A stretch of 64,000 nucleotides of DNA from contig JARGOB010000004.1 in assembly GCA_029212925.1 (NCBI GenBank), positions 21,375 to 85,374 on the forward strand, read 5' to 3'. Position 1 is the first letter of the stretch. Every line of letters starts with the position of its first letter. Positions 43,166 through 52,031 of this stretch are shown here, piece by piece. Below the pieces are notes generated by a model, which saw nothing but the letters and a program-made list of their open reading frames with translations, did no database searches and was not told where the DNA came from. Source of the stretch: Coxiellaceae bacterium (GTDB lineage: Bacteria > Pseudomonadota > Gammaproteobacteria > Coxiellales > Coxiellaceae). Made by a program: the position numbers and the translations under genes.

Positions 43166-44242
43166 ATGGATACTAAATCAATTGCTTCATTTGAGGTTAA
43201 ACATCTGCAATACCTCGATGCAGCTAGCAAACTAACACAGGACTTACCCGAGTTTGCCAGCGTTGAAGAGTTACTGCACATGTATAAACTGATGTGTCTA
43301 ACGCGCGCCTTAGATAATAAAGCCATCAACCTGCAACGCACGGGGCGCATGGGCACCTACCCTGCAGCCACCGGTCAAGAAGCGGTAGGTGTTGGCATGG
43401 GCACAGCAATGGCCAAAGGCGATGTTTATTGCCCTTACTACCGTGACCAAGCCTGCTTTTTAGCGCGTGGTGTTAAACCCGAAGAAATCTTAGCGTATTG
43501 GGGTGGTGATGAACGCGGCAGTGATTTTGAAAGTGAAAACTGCAAACACGATTTACCGATCTGTGTGCCGATTGCTGGTCAATGCTTACATGCTACTGGT
43601 GTTGGTTATGCGTTTAAATACCGCAAACAACCGCATGCCGTGATGACAATTTGTGGCGAAGGCGGAACATCCAAGGGTGATTTTTATGAAGCCATGAACC
43701 TGGCGGGTGATTGGCAATTACCGGTGGTGTTTATTGTTAACAACAATCAATGGGCGATTTCGGTTGCACGTAAATTGCAAACCGGTTGTGACACCATCGC
43801 ACAAAAAGCCATTGCCGCTGGTTTTGAAGGCATACAAGTGGATGGTAATGATGTGATTGCCATGCGCCAAGCCTGCGATCAAGCCTTAGAAAAAGCACGC
43901 TCAGGTGGTGGCCCGACTTTAATTGAAGCGGTGACTTATCGTTTATGTGATCACACCACGGCTGATGATGCAACACGTTATGTGCCACCTGAAGAATTAG
44001 AAACAGCCTGGAAAGAAGAGCCTATTGTTCGCTTACGAACTTATCTGCATGAAAATGGTCATTGGGATAAAGATAAAGAAACCGCATTACAAAAAACCTG
44101 CTCTGAGCAAGTCGAGCAAGCGGTAAAAGATTATGAAGCCATGCCGGCACAAGACGCTGAGGCTATTTTTGATTGTTTGTATGCCACCCTACCGGTTGCG
44201 TATCTTGATCAACTGGAAGATTGTAAGGAGGCGAACGCATGA
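43166..44242 (+). CDS. 2-oxoacid dehydrogenase E1 alpha subunit
   Basis: A 358-residue thiamine-diphosphate enzyme subunit. The start region LTRALDNKAINLQRTGRMGTY and the TPP motif GEGGTSKGDFYEAMNLAG ... IVNNNQWAIS are typical of the alpha chains of branched-chain and pyruvate dehydrogenases. Linkage to leucine dehydrogenase favours branched-chain substrates, but pyruvate cannot be excluded from the sequence. AGGAG lies ahead of the ATG. The stop overlaps the beta-subunit start by four bases. Confidence 0.88.
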   Translation: MDTKSIASFEVKHLQYLDAASKLTQDLPEFASVEELLHMYKLMCLTRALDNKAINLQRTGRMGTYPAATGQEAVGVGMGTAMAKGDVYCPYYRDQACFLARGVKPEEILAYWGGDERGSDFESENCKHDLPICVPIAGQCLHATGVGYAFKYRKQPHAVMTICGEGGTSKGDFYEAMNLAGDWQLPVVFIVNNNQWAISVARKLQTGCDTIAQKAIAAGFEGIQVDGNDVIAMRQACDQALEKARSGGGPTLIEAVTYRLCDHTTADDATRYVPPEELETAWKEEPIVRLRTYLHENGHWDKDKETALQKTCSEQVEQAVKDYEAMPAQDAEAIFDCLYATLPVAYLDQLEDCKEANA

Positions 44243-45219
44243 GTGAGATTACTTTAGTAGAAGCGGTCACCCAAGCCTTAGCATATGAATTAGAACACGA
44301 CAAAGACGTCGTGGTATTCGGTGAAGATATCGCTGTTAATGGCGGCGTGTTTCGTGCGACTGATGGTTTATTAAAAAAATTCGGTCCTGAACAAGTGATG
44401 GATACGCCATTAGCGGAAGCGATGATCGCCGGTATGGCGGTGGGCATGGCAACGCAAGGCTTAAAACCAGTGGCAGAATTTCAGTTTATGGGTTTTATCT
44501 ACGCTGGCTTTGATCATATCATTAGTCATGCATCGCGCATGCGTAACCGTACACGTGGCCGCTTAAGCTGTCCGTTGGTTTATCGCGCACCGTATGGTGG
44601 TGGTATTCACGCGCCCGAACATCATTCAGAAAGTACTGAAGCTTTATTTGCGCATATCCCAGGCGTGCGTGTGGTGATCCCCTCATCCCCTGCGCGCGCT
44701 TACGGTTTATTATTAGCCGCGATTCGCGATCCTGATCCTGTCGTGTTCTTAGAACCCAAACGGATTTATCGCTTAGTAAAACAAGACGTGCCCGATAATG
44801 GCGAAGCATTACCGCTGGATCAATGTTTTGTATTACGTGAAGGAACTGATGTTACCTTAGTGACTTGGGGTGCAATGATTAAAGAAACATTAGACGCCGC
44901 CAATCAATTAGCGCAACAAGGCGTGTCTGCCGAAGTGATTGATGTCGCTACGGTGAAACCGATTGATATGATAACCATCTTAGACTCCGTTGAAAAAACG
45001 GGTCGTTGCGTTATCGTGCAAGAAGCCGCAAAAACCTGCAGCATTGGCTCAGAAATTGCAGCCAATCTCGCCGAGTACGGTTTATTGTCATTAAGCGCAC
45101 CGGTGCAACGTGTTAGCGGTTATGATACCGTGATGCCTTATTATAAAATGGAAGGCAAATACATGCCGACCACCAAACGCATTCTTGATAAAGTCAACAT
45201 GGTTATGGAGTACGAATGA
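44239..45219 (+). CDS. 2-oxoacid dehydrogenase E1 beta subunit
   Basis: A 326-residue transketolase-like subunit that pairs with E1 alpha to form the active site. Key stretches are VVVFGEDIAVNGGVFRATDGL, DTPLAEAMIAGMAVGMA and HHSESTEALFAHIPGVRVVIPSSP. The length is normal for the family. It is translationally coupled on both sides (ATGA overlaps at 44239 and 45216), which fits fixed stoichiometry in the complex. Confidence 0.92.
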   Translation: MSEITLVEAVTQALAYELEHDKDVVVFGEDIAVNGGVFRATDGLLKKFGPEQVMDTPLAEAMIAGMAVGMATQGLKPVAEFQFMGFIYAGFDHIISHASRMRNRTRGRLSCPLVYRAPYGGGIHAPEHHSESTEALFAHIPGVRVVIPSSPARAYGLLLAAIRDPDPVVFLEPKRIYRLVKQDVPDNGEALPLDQCFVLREGTDVTLVTWGAMIKETLDAANQLAQQGVSAEVIDVATVKPIDMITILDSVEKTGRCVIVQEAAKTCSIGSEIAANLAEYGLLSLSAPVQRVSGYDTVMPYYKMEGKYMPTTKRILDKVNMVMEYE

Positions 45220-46355
45220 AAACTTTCAAATTACCCGATTTAGGTGAAGGCTTACCAGACGCGATTATTCGTGAATGGTATATTAACGTCGGCGACGAAG
45301 TCAAAGTCGACCAACCTTTAGTGGCAATGGAAACTGCCAAGGCTTTAGTCGATGTGCCTTCACCTTACCATGGAAATATTGAAAAACTATTTGGCGACGT
45401 TGGCGATACGATTAATACGCACGACCCATTGATTGGTTTTTCCGGCGATGCTGAAGAAGGCAGCCGTGAAGACAGTGGCACCGTCGTTGGCGCGATTGAA
45501 GTCAGCGGTGACGTGATGACTGAATCTGCCACCGGCGTACAAACCCAAAAGGCATCTGGAGCACGCGCTAAAGTAACACCTGCTGTTCGTGCATTAGCCA
45601 AACGCCTCGGAGTCGACTTAAACGGCATTACTGGCACCGGCCCGCAAGGCATGATTAGTAAAGCGGATGTTGAAGCAGCCCAAGGCGGCGTTGCAGCTGC
45701 ACCGAAAGCAGACGCTGAAGTCAAAGGCGAAGTATTGTCCGGCTTACGTCGTGCTATGGTAATGTCGATGCAACAAAGCCATCAAAAAATTGTGCCTGTC
45801 ACGTTATGCGATGATGCGGACATCCAAAGCTGGCAAAAGCAAGACGTTACCGTACGTTTAATTCGCGCTATTCAAACAGCCGTACAACAAGAACCTTTAG
45901 TGAATAGCTACTACCATGGCGAAACCATGAGCGTTGAGACTTTTAAAGAAGTGAATGTCGGCATGGCCGTCGATACACCAGAAGGTTTATTTGTACCAGT
46001 CATTAAAGACGTGGCTAATTTATCAGACGAGCAGCTGCGTGAGAAGATCAATCAATTTAAACAGCAAGCCCAAACCAAAAGCATTGCCCAAGATGATTTG
46101 CACGGCGCCACCATTATGTTATCCAACTTTGGTGCATTCGCTGGCAAATACGCTAACCCGATTATCGTACCACCAATGGTCTGTATTTTGGGTGTCGGTC
46201 GTTCTCGCGATAGTGCTGTGGTTATCGATGGTAACGTTGAAGTGCATAAGTTAATGCCGCTGTCGGTTACCGTTGATCATCGCGCTGTGACTGGCGGTGA
46301 AGCTACTCGTTTCTTACGCGCGGTTATGGATGCGTTGTCATCTCGCACCGTATAA
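45216..46355 (+). CDS. 2-oxoacid dehydrogenase E2 (dihydrolipoyl acyltransferase)
   Basis: A 379-residue E2 core. It has one lipoyl domain (residues 1-78, with the lipoylated Lys42 in METAKALVD), a peripheral-subunit binding domain (about 120-155, TPAVRALAKRLGVDLNGITGTGPQG), and the acyltransferase domain ending in VDHRAVTGGEATRF. The last motif has TGG where many E2 proteins have D-G at the active site (HR-xxx-DG), a variant of the subgroup. No E3 gene follows, and a palindromic repeat comes next, so E3 must be encoded elsewhere. Confidence 0.9.
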   Translation: MKTFKLPDLGEGLPDAIIREWYINVGDEVKVDQPLVAMETAKALVDVPSPYHGNIEKLFGDVGDTINTHDPLIGFSGDAEEGSREDSGTVVGAIEVSGDVMTESATGVQTQKASGARAKVTPAVRALAKRLGVDLNGITGTGPQGMISKADVEAAQGGVAAAPKADAEVKGEVLSGLRRAMVMSMQQSHQKIVPVTLCDDADIQSWQKQDVTVRLIRAIQTAVQQEPLVNSYYHGETMSVETFKEVNVGMAVDTPEGLFVPVIKDVANLSDEQLREKINQFKQQAQTKSIAQDDLHGATIMLSNFGAFAGKYANPIIVPPMVCILGVGRSRDSAVVIDGNVEVHKLMPLSVTVDHRAVTGGEATRFLRAVMDALSSRTV

Positions 46356-46359
46356 TATC

Positions 46360-46401
46360 CTGGATCCCGGATAATTGCTTCGCAATTTCCGGGATGACAA
46401 G
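46360..46401. repeat. GGATCCCGG/CCGGGATGAC palindromic repeat, long-loop form
   Basis: CTGGATCCCGGA is followed by a small hairpin AATTGCTTCGCAATT and by TCCGGGATGACAAG. It starts four bases after the E2 stop and can act as the operon's 3' hairpin. Confidence 0.86.
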
Positions 46402-46496
46402 GTAAAGTGCGAAAAGACAAAAAACAACAATACTTTGAATACAACATCAAAAAAGGTACACTGCATAACTAGTAATATTTAAGCGTGGGAGCTTAA

Positions 46497-47741
46497 GTGC
46501 CGAAACTATTTGAACGTATTTTACCAACATCAGCAATCACCTGCACAACGCTAACAGCTATTCAAACAGTTTATCTTAACTACATGGCATTCGCTAACAG
46601 CAAATCCATCCGTGAAAACCAGTGGCAAATGACCTTATTTAGTTGCAGCCAACTGGGTCGACTATTTTTTACGTTCTTGCTATATCACTTATTTAATACC
46701 AAAGCGGTTACACGCAAAACCGGTCAATGGCTAGATAAAAAAATCGCTTGCCAACCCGTCGCGACTGACGATGCCATGACATCCTTTTACTTTACCAGCA
46801 AACGTATAACTGGCTTAAGCTTCACATTGTGGACTTTACAACTGGCACAACTGTATTCAAACCTTACCACTAGCAACAGTCAAACACATGCTATTGATGA
46901 TATGAGCACAGCGAACGTCTTACCTGAATCTGTTTTTTGGCCTATCTACTACGTCATTACCTTTGGCGCGCAACCGATTATGGGCATTCTCACTACGCAG
47001 ATTATCACCCGAAAAATCATTGGTGATATCCATGATGCATCTGAAAATTATCAAGGCAAGACACGCGCCGCCCTGCCGTTTGCTATTTTTGGCTTATTTT
47101 GCAACTTAGTGGATATCGCTAGCAGCGTCTTTAATACCTGGGCATCTAATGCCAGCCAATGCGAAGGTTTTAAGCACCCATCAACCCTAACAAGCCTAGC
47201 GATTACTGCCATCAATAACAGCATTATTTTCTTTGCTATCGGTCAAATACACACCTGGATGCAGCGCGGCGATATGCTTGCTAATTCCTTTTGTTGTAAG
47301 AAAAAAACAACGCCAACAATGTTAGAAGAAACACTACTCGGCGACGATGCGCCACCTGGTGCAACCGCACCAAACATAATAGCCCCGCCCGCTGCTAGCA
47401 GTCGTCGCTATCAAATACTCGGCGGTTTAGTATTAGTCGCATTAATCATTAACTTTGTAATTGCCGAAATCACCGAATATCGGACTTATGGCAAACTATG
47501 GGAAGAGGCGATAGATAAAGGCTGTCCATTAAAAATAAACCTGCACCTGTATCGTGCCGCTGTGATCAGCGCCATGATTGCCGGATTAATCAATGGTGGC
47601 TCAGAGGTACATACCATTATAATCGGGGGCTTGCGAACACTGAAAAAAAAATACGCCTTCTTTCAGCCACAGAATGCAACTGCAATCGACGCAGACAACT
47701 CTAGACAAGCTGAACTTCACACAGCCGGAATAATAGCCTAG
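46497..47741 (+). CDS. Orphan polytopic membrane protein
   Basis: Not recognised. The 414-residue product has about seven to eight hydrophobic segments, for example TLTAIQTVYLNYMAF, WTLQLAQLY, ALPFAIFGLFCNLVDIASSVF and ILGGLVLVALIINFVIAEI. A soluble loop between residues 255 and 302 contains CCKKKTTPTMLEETLLGDD and a proline-rich stretch. The start is GTG, with GGGAGC as ribosome-binding site. EETLLGDD resembles ETLLTDD of the orphan protein at 5967. No transporter signature was found, and it may be one of a lineage-specific family of membrane proteins together with the genes at 48516-50580. Confidence 0.6.
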   Translation: MPKLFERILPTSAITCTTLTAIQTVYLNYMAFANSKSIRENQWQMTLFSCSQLGRLFFTFLLYHLFNTKAVTRKTGQWLDKKIACQPVATDDAMTSFYFTSKRITGLSFTLWTLQLAQLYSNLTTSNSQTHAIDDMSTANVLPESVFWPIYYVITFGAQPIMGILTTQIITRKIIGDIHDASENYQGKTRAALPFAIFGLFCNLVDIASSVFNTWASNASQCEGFKHPSTLTSLAITAINNSIIFFAIGQIHTWMQRGDMLANSFCCKKKTTPTMLEETLLGDDAPPGATAPNIIAPPAASSRRYQILGGLVLVALIINFVIAEITEYRTYGKLWEEAIDKGCPLKINLHLYRAAVISAMIAGLINGGSEVHTIIIGGLRTLKKKYAFFQPQNATAIDADNSRQAELHTAGIIA

Positions 47742-47776
47742 TTGCGTCAGTACATTTTTTACTCTAAACTCGCGCG

Positions 47777-48562
47777 ATGACTCACTGGATAACATTAATA
47801 GCCCTTGGCTTTACCGGTTTAATTGCCGGCATTATCGACACCTTAGCAGGCGGTGGTGGCTTGATATGCGTGCCTGCGCTATTAAGCGCTGGCCTCTCAC
47901 CAGCCGTTACCTTAGGTACCAATAAGTTACAGTCTTGTGTTGGTGAATTAAACGCAACCCTGCACTTCCTTCGCAAGAAGAAGATCGATCTAAAACAGAT
48001 GGTTATGGCCTTAATCATTACCGCTATTAGCGCCACAACGGGGGCTATCTGTATTCAGCTAATACACCCAGACATACTAGGCAAACTACTACCATTCCTC
48101 TTATTGGTGGTATTAATTTATACGATATTTTCACCCAAAGCGCGCGAAGTTGATGGTAAAGCAAAGCTGTCTTGGCGCCACTTTAGCTTAATCTTTGGGG
48201 TATTAATTGGCTTCTATAATGGTTTCTTCGGTCCACCAACCGGTTCATTGTGGATGTTCTCATTGATGTTCTTTGCTGGCATGAACATTGTAAACGCCAC
48301 CATGCACACTAAACCGTTAAACTTTATCGGCAATGTTACCTCAGTGATTCCGTTTATTTTGGTAGGCAATATCAACTACCCGGCCGCCATTGCGATGGCC
48401 ATTGGTCAGCTGATCGGCTCTCACATCGGTGCCGGCTTAGTGATTCATCGCGGTCACCGATTAATTAAACCGTTTTATATCATCATGGTCAGTATCATGC
48501 TGATCGATGTATTTATTAAGGCCTATGCGCCGGGGCTGCAGGCATATTTAGCACTACCGTAG
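47777..48562 (+). CDS. TSUP family permease (TauE/SafE type)
   Basis: A 261-residue membrane protein with about eight helices in two halves. Each half begins with the typical glycine-rich segment, IAGIIDTLAGGGGLICVPALLSAGLSPAVTLGTNK in the first and GFYNGFFGPPTGSLWMF in the second. The family moves sulfite, sulfonates or related organic anions across the inner membrane. The substrate is not determined. Its 3' end overlaps the convergent gene at 48516 by 47 bases. Confidence 0.88.
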   Translation: MTHWITLIALGFTGLIAGIIDTLAGGGGLICVPALLSAGLSPAVTLGTNKLQSCVGELNATLHFLRKKKIDLKQMVMALIITAISATTGAICIQLIHPDILGKLLPFLLLVVLIYTIFSPKAREVDGKAKLSWRHFSLIFGVLIGFYNGFFGPPTGSLWMFSLMFFAGMNIVNATMHTKPLNFIGNVTSVIPFILVGNINYPAAIAMAIGQLIGSHIGAGLVIHRGHRLIKPFYIIMVSIMLIDVFIKAYAPGLQAYLALP

Positions 48563-49145
48563 CTTGACGTAACTGTTTATCTTGCTGAACTGCTGTATCG
48601 AAAATATTGCACAACACAAACAAAGTGCTACATACAGCCAGACTGATTTGCTCCATACCACTAAGGAAAGATCGTGCCAGTAAACTCTGCAGTGCGACAG
48701 TTACAGTCATTGTAGCAACCATTAGGTTCGAGTGCGTATGCAGTTCACTCGTCAACTCCTTATCAATCACACCAGGCCTGACAGCTGGGTGATTTGTCGG
48801 TAACCATTGATCAAAATAGACTTGGCGTAATAATGTATCTTGCTTATTTATTCGTAGCGCACCTATAACCGCAACAGTAAACACACCGGAGCGTAAAGCC
48901 ATTTCGCCAATGGCCGGAAGCGTGGTGAGATTCGCCAGATTACCGAACAACACGGCGTTCAATGTAAGGTGAGTAGCTACAGCATAAAGGTAGCAACCCA
49001 CACTAGCGTTTGCAGCAAACTTATAGTGTCGCTTGACTCGCACATTTAAACCATCACTAAAATTCGCCGTCCGTCGCCTTGGTCGCTGACGCAATTGATC
49101 TGTTCTAAATGTATTGGCATCCGTTGGCCCACCTGGTCTTGACAT
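48516..49145 (-). CDS. Orphan four-helix membrane protein, paralogue 1
   Basis: A 209-residue protein with a basic N-terminal 40 residues (RQRPRRRTAN) and then about four hydrophobic segments. It shares with the next gene (49179) the layout and the stretch VYFDQWLPTNHP, which corresponds to NYFNQWLPDRVV. The segment LARSFLSGMEQISLAVCS likewise corresponds to LPLLLSGKEQFSHVTSA. AAGGAG is well placed before ATG 49145. It is the last of a run of minus-strand genes (50674, 49762, 49179, 48516) probably transcribed together. The function is unknown. Confidence 0.65.
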   Translation of the reverse strand: MSRPGGPTDANTFRTDQLRQRPRRRTANFSDGLNVRVKRHYKFAANASVGCYLYAVATHLTLNAVLFGNLANLTTLPAIGEMALRSGVFTVAVIGALRINKQDTLLRQVYFDQWLPTNHPAVRPGVIDKELTSELHTHSNLMVATMTVTVALQSLLARSFLSGMEQISLAVCSTLFVLCNIFDTAVQQDKQLRQATVVLNMPAAPAHRP

Positions 49146-49178
49146 AAAAACTCCTTTTTTATTATCAGTGTTTAATGA

Positions 49179-49733
49179 TTAAGCAAGCTTTTTAGCTGTC
49201 GGTGTGCCTGCATCTTCCACCGCGGTAACAGCCCCAAGCATGTCGTGTTGCTTTTTAGCGACAGCCAAACAAGTGACTAACGTCGTGAGCGCTGCTGAAG
49301 TAACATGACTGAATTGCTCCTTGCCACTCAGTAATAATGGTAAATAATACTGCTGCACTGCCACTAAGCTTACAAATGCAGTGGCAGTTAATACCTTATA
49401 AGTGACTTGCTCTTGCTTTAACTCTGCGTCGAAGTCAGTTCGGGATAACTTAACAACGCGATCCGGTAACCATTGATTAAAATAATTTTGATGCATTTTC
49501 GGTGCTACACGCAATAATTCGTAACCGCCCTTAAGTGCTGATGCGAATAAAACAACACGCAAAAAACCAGGGACAGTTAATACATCAGACACTCTGCCAC
49601 TTTTAAATGCGCAAAAAGTTAGGCAAGCACTCACCGCCATTAAATAAGACCCGGCTGTTAATGTGGCGGCGGGAATTAATTGACGCCAAGCACGCCCAAT
49701 CATATCGCTATTAAAATCTGCTGTTTTTGGCAT
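49179..49733 (-). CDS. Orphan four-helix membrane protein, paralogue 2
   Basis: A 184-residue protein and paralogue of the gene at 48516 (YFNQWLP, LSGKEQ). It has about four hydrophobic segments (ATLTAGSYLMAVSACLTFCAF, VPGFLRVVLFASALKG, a third around FVSLVAVQQYYLPLLL and a fourth TSAALTTLVTCLAVA). The ORF is open 25 codons upstream, but ATG 49733 with AAGGAAG before it is preferred. It lies 34 bases before paralogue 1. No family is recognised. Confidence 0.65.
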   Translation of the reverse strand: MPKTADFNSDMIGRAWRQLIPAATLTAGSYLMAVSACLTFCAFKSGRVSDVLTVPGFLRVVLFASALKGGYELLRVAPKMHQNYFNQWLPDRVVKLSRTDFDAELKQEQVTYKVLTATAFVSLVAVQQYYLPLLLSGKEQFSHVTSAALTTLVTCLAVAKKQHDMLGAVTAVEDAGTPTAKKLA

Positions 49734-49761
49734 AGTCACTTCCTTGATTTTTGTTAATACC

Positions 49762-50580
49762 TTACCACGAACGAATCGTTGCGGGCACTTGATCCCTTGG
49801 GGGTTCAACTTGCATAGTCATCATCTTTAAATGCAACACCAATGTTGGCACCATGGTCAATGGGAATATAACTTTAAATTCTGAAAATGCCTGTGATGAT
49901 GAATCACCACGTGCCTTTATGGATGCAATCAACAGATTACCCAATAACGCGCATATCGGCGCAAAACCTTTTACTGCTTCAGCAACAGCCATTTTATTTG
50001 ATGCCAATTGACTGTTGTGCGCAATATGTAGATATAATGGTTTGCCCGACACACAATAACGCATCACCGCCGTTAGCTTACTCAACACCTCATTAATAGA
50101 CTTTATCAGTAAAACAGACAAATCAAAACGATCACTGGCAACATCCAAGGGATGAATCATTGTATAGAATCGTGTTGCCATATCTTTCGCACCACAACAA
50201 CCTATTACTAAGCGCAGCAGCACACCAATAGTAAACAATGAATTCTTCAGTTCAACTTTCGGATTTTTTGAAATCTTATAGAGGTCTATAGCAACAGTCG
50301 TTAACGCCCATACCGTCCCCATAGAGGAAAGCGTAAAATCTTGTACATCATTGGTAGCTTTATATTTGCGAATTGTTTCTGATTCCGGCTCGCCACCCCA
50401 ACCCGTAATAGCGCCATTGCGAAGCCACGAGCGTCCACCAGCGCTACTGGATGCAGAACGCGAAACTAGAGTGAATGATGGTGTCGGGCTAGGTGATCTA
50501 TCTCTGCCACTATCACTAGCATCACTGTATGATCCACTGGCTGAACCATCATCAGGATAACTCGAAGTATTCGGCCTCAT
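49762..50580 (-). CDS. Orphan membrane protein with Ser-rich N-terminus
   Basis: A 272-residue protein. The N-terminal 55 residues are Ser/Asp/Gly-rich and probably unfolded (GSASGSYSDASDSGRDRSPS). Then follow about four membrane segments around SSMGTVWALTTVAIDLY, SLFTIGVLLRLVIGCCG, FAPICALLGNLLIAS and FPLTMVPTLVLHLKMM. GGGAGG precedes ATG 50580. The overall plan is like paralogues 1 and 2 but no residue blocks match well. An exposed disordered tail with four membrane helices is common for effectors that insert into host membranes, but this is inference. Confidence 0.6.
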   Translation of the reverse strand: MRPNTSSYPDDGSASGSYSDASDSGRDRSPSPTPSFTLVSRSASSSAGGRSWLRNGAITGWGGEPESETIRKYKATNDVQDFTLSSMGTVWALTTVAIDLYKISKNPKVELKNSLFTIGVLLRLVIGCCGAKDMATRFYTMIHPLDVASDRFDLSVLLIKSINEVLSKLTAVMRYCVSGKPLYLHIAHNSQLASNKMAVAEAVKGFAPICALLGNLLIASIKARGDSSSQAFSEFKVIFPLTMVPTLVLHLKMMTMQVEPPRDQVPATIRSW

Positions 50581-50673
50581 TAACGCCCTCCCACAAGCAT
50601 TGTATCGAAGGCTAAAATTGTAAAGCAGTACTCCGCTAGGTCAAGTGAAATCGTTACAACATGACGACAAGCC

Positions 50674-52011
50674 TTAGGCTCTAACAAATACCGGGGTGCT
50701 ACTGGGTCTAATGTCAACGGGCATACCTGCATCAGTAGAACTAGGTAAACTAGTTGCAATCGATAAACGACGCAAGGCTGCATACACAGGATTACTCACT
50801 GCTCTTTCATCCGGTGCGCTACGACTAACCTTGGATACCGTGTCATTAGAATTCACCGCCAATGCATGAAATGAAATTCCACGTTCAGAAAACTGTGTGA
50901 GTTGCTCCCCTGTCCACGGCACACATTCATCTGGATTATCATCCATCAAAATACACATTTTATTTTGTGAACCCCTATCAACCGCATGTGTTAAATAGTG
51001 ATCAGCTATTACATCACGCTTAAGCACATTTAGCTTTCTTTCTCCACTCAAAGATGTTTCATATTTCGCTTGTGTATGCGGACATGCATGCACCAGGTGT
51101 GACTTTAAACAAGCAGGTATAGCCTCAATAATCGCCTGTATTGAAAATGGGCTGGATGGCAGCTGATCAGTTTCACCTTTGATCCACTGACTAACAGCCG
51201 TATTCATTTCAAGCTGAGATATGCCAGGCAACTTACGTGAAGTAATCAATTGCATTTTAAAGCTAGCCTCAGGGTGGGCAAGCTCAACACATAATTCACG
51301 CAGACGTGTCGCAAGCTCTAAAACCGCTGGATTTAATACGGTTTTTCCCGCCAATAATGTCTGAGCATTTAATACCAAGGAGTTATCTAAATCACTGTAC
51401 AAAATAACCGACTTACCCACCTCAAAAGCCTGACGCGCTTGCATCAATATGTTAGTAACCTCAATCTCATCAAGCGCACCCACCTTAGGCAACTCAATTC
51501 TTCTGCTGTAACGATAGCTGGATGGACTGGTCGACAACTCTAACACTTCGCCTCCATCCATGTTGGCTTTAACTTCTGCTTGCTTAGCCACCGGCATTGC
51601 TACAACACCTGAGGGTAATAAGGTCCACTCTCGAAAGTAATCTTGTATTAATTCTGTTGTTGTGCGCGCACACGTATGCAGTTGAAGAACCTGGCCATCT
51701 TGCGTTCGAATATACACGGCTGAAAAACCCATCTTATCAAAGCGATTTCGTAAAGCAGTTTCAACACCACCCAGTGATACCAGTGGTTGCGGCACACCCG
51801 AAGGTAGATAATTTAGCTTATGCTCGTAGGTAAGATGTTTAGCATCTGAGCTTACGTTAGCCGAAAGCACTAAAGCCGTATCATCATACTTTTCTTCAGG
51901 CAGCATTGAGAGCAATTCATCAGCACCAGACAATACCGGCACTAAGCTTTTACCATGATTGGTCACACCAAAAAAATCATCCATTGGGATATGTATAAAT
52001 CGTGTTGGCAC
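50674..52011 (-). CDS. Effector-like protein with a HAD-type domain
   Basis: A 445-residue soluble protein. The middle part shows haloacid dehalogenase (HAD) motifs: I as VILYSDLDNSLV (about residues 202-213, with Asp207 and Asp209), II as QLITSRKLPG, and IV as ILMDDNPDE. The first motif lacks the usual T/V after D-x-D-x, having Asn-Ser instead, which is seen in some bacterial HAD proteins such as the DUF2608 group of Legionella. A phosphatase role is plausible but not proven. The N-terminal 170 residues are not recognised. The start is GTG with GGGGGAG upstream. It is the first gene of the run that continues with the orphan membrane genes. Confidence 0.6.
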   Translation of the reverse strand: MPTRFIHIPMDDFFGVTNHGKSLVPVLSGADELLSMLPEEKYDDTALVLSANVSSDAKHLTYEHKLNYLPSGVPQPLVSLGGVETALRNRFDKMGFSAVYIRTQDGQVLQLHTCARTTTELIQDYFREWTLLPSGVVAMPVAKQAEVKANMDGGEVLELSTSPSSYRYSRRIELPKVGALDEIEVTNILMQARQAFEVGKSVILYSDLDNSLVLNAQTLLAGKTVLNPAVLELATRLRELCVELAHPEASFKMQLITSRKLPGISQLEMNTAVSQWIKGETDQLPSSPFSIQAIIEAIPACLKSHLVHACPHTQAKYETSLSGERKLNVLKRDVIADHYLTHAVDRGSQNKMCILMDDNPDECVPWTGEQLTQFSERGISFHALAVNSNDTVSKVSRSAPDERAVSNPVYAALRRLSIATSLPSSTDAGMPVDIRPSSTPVFVRA

Positions 52012-52031
52012 TATCGATACTCCCCCACCAC

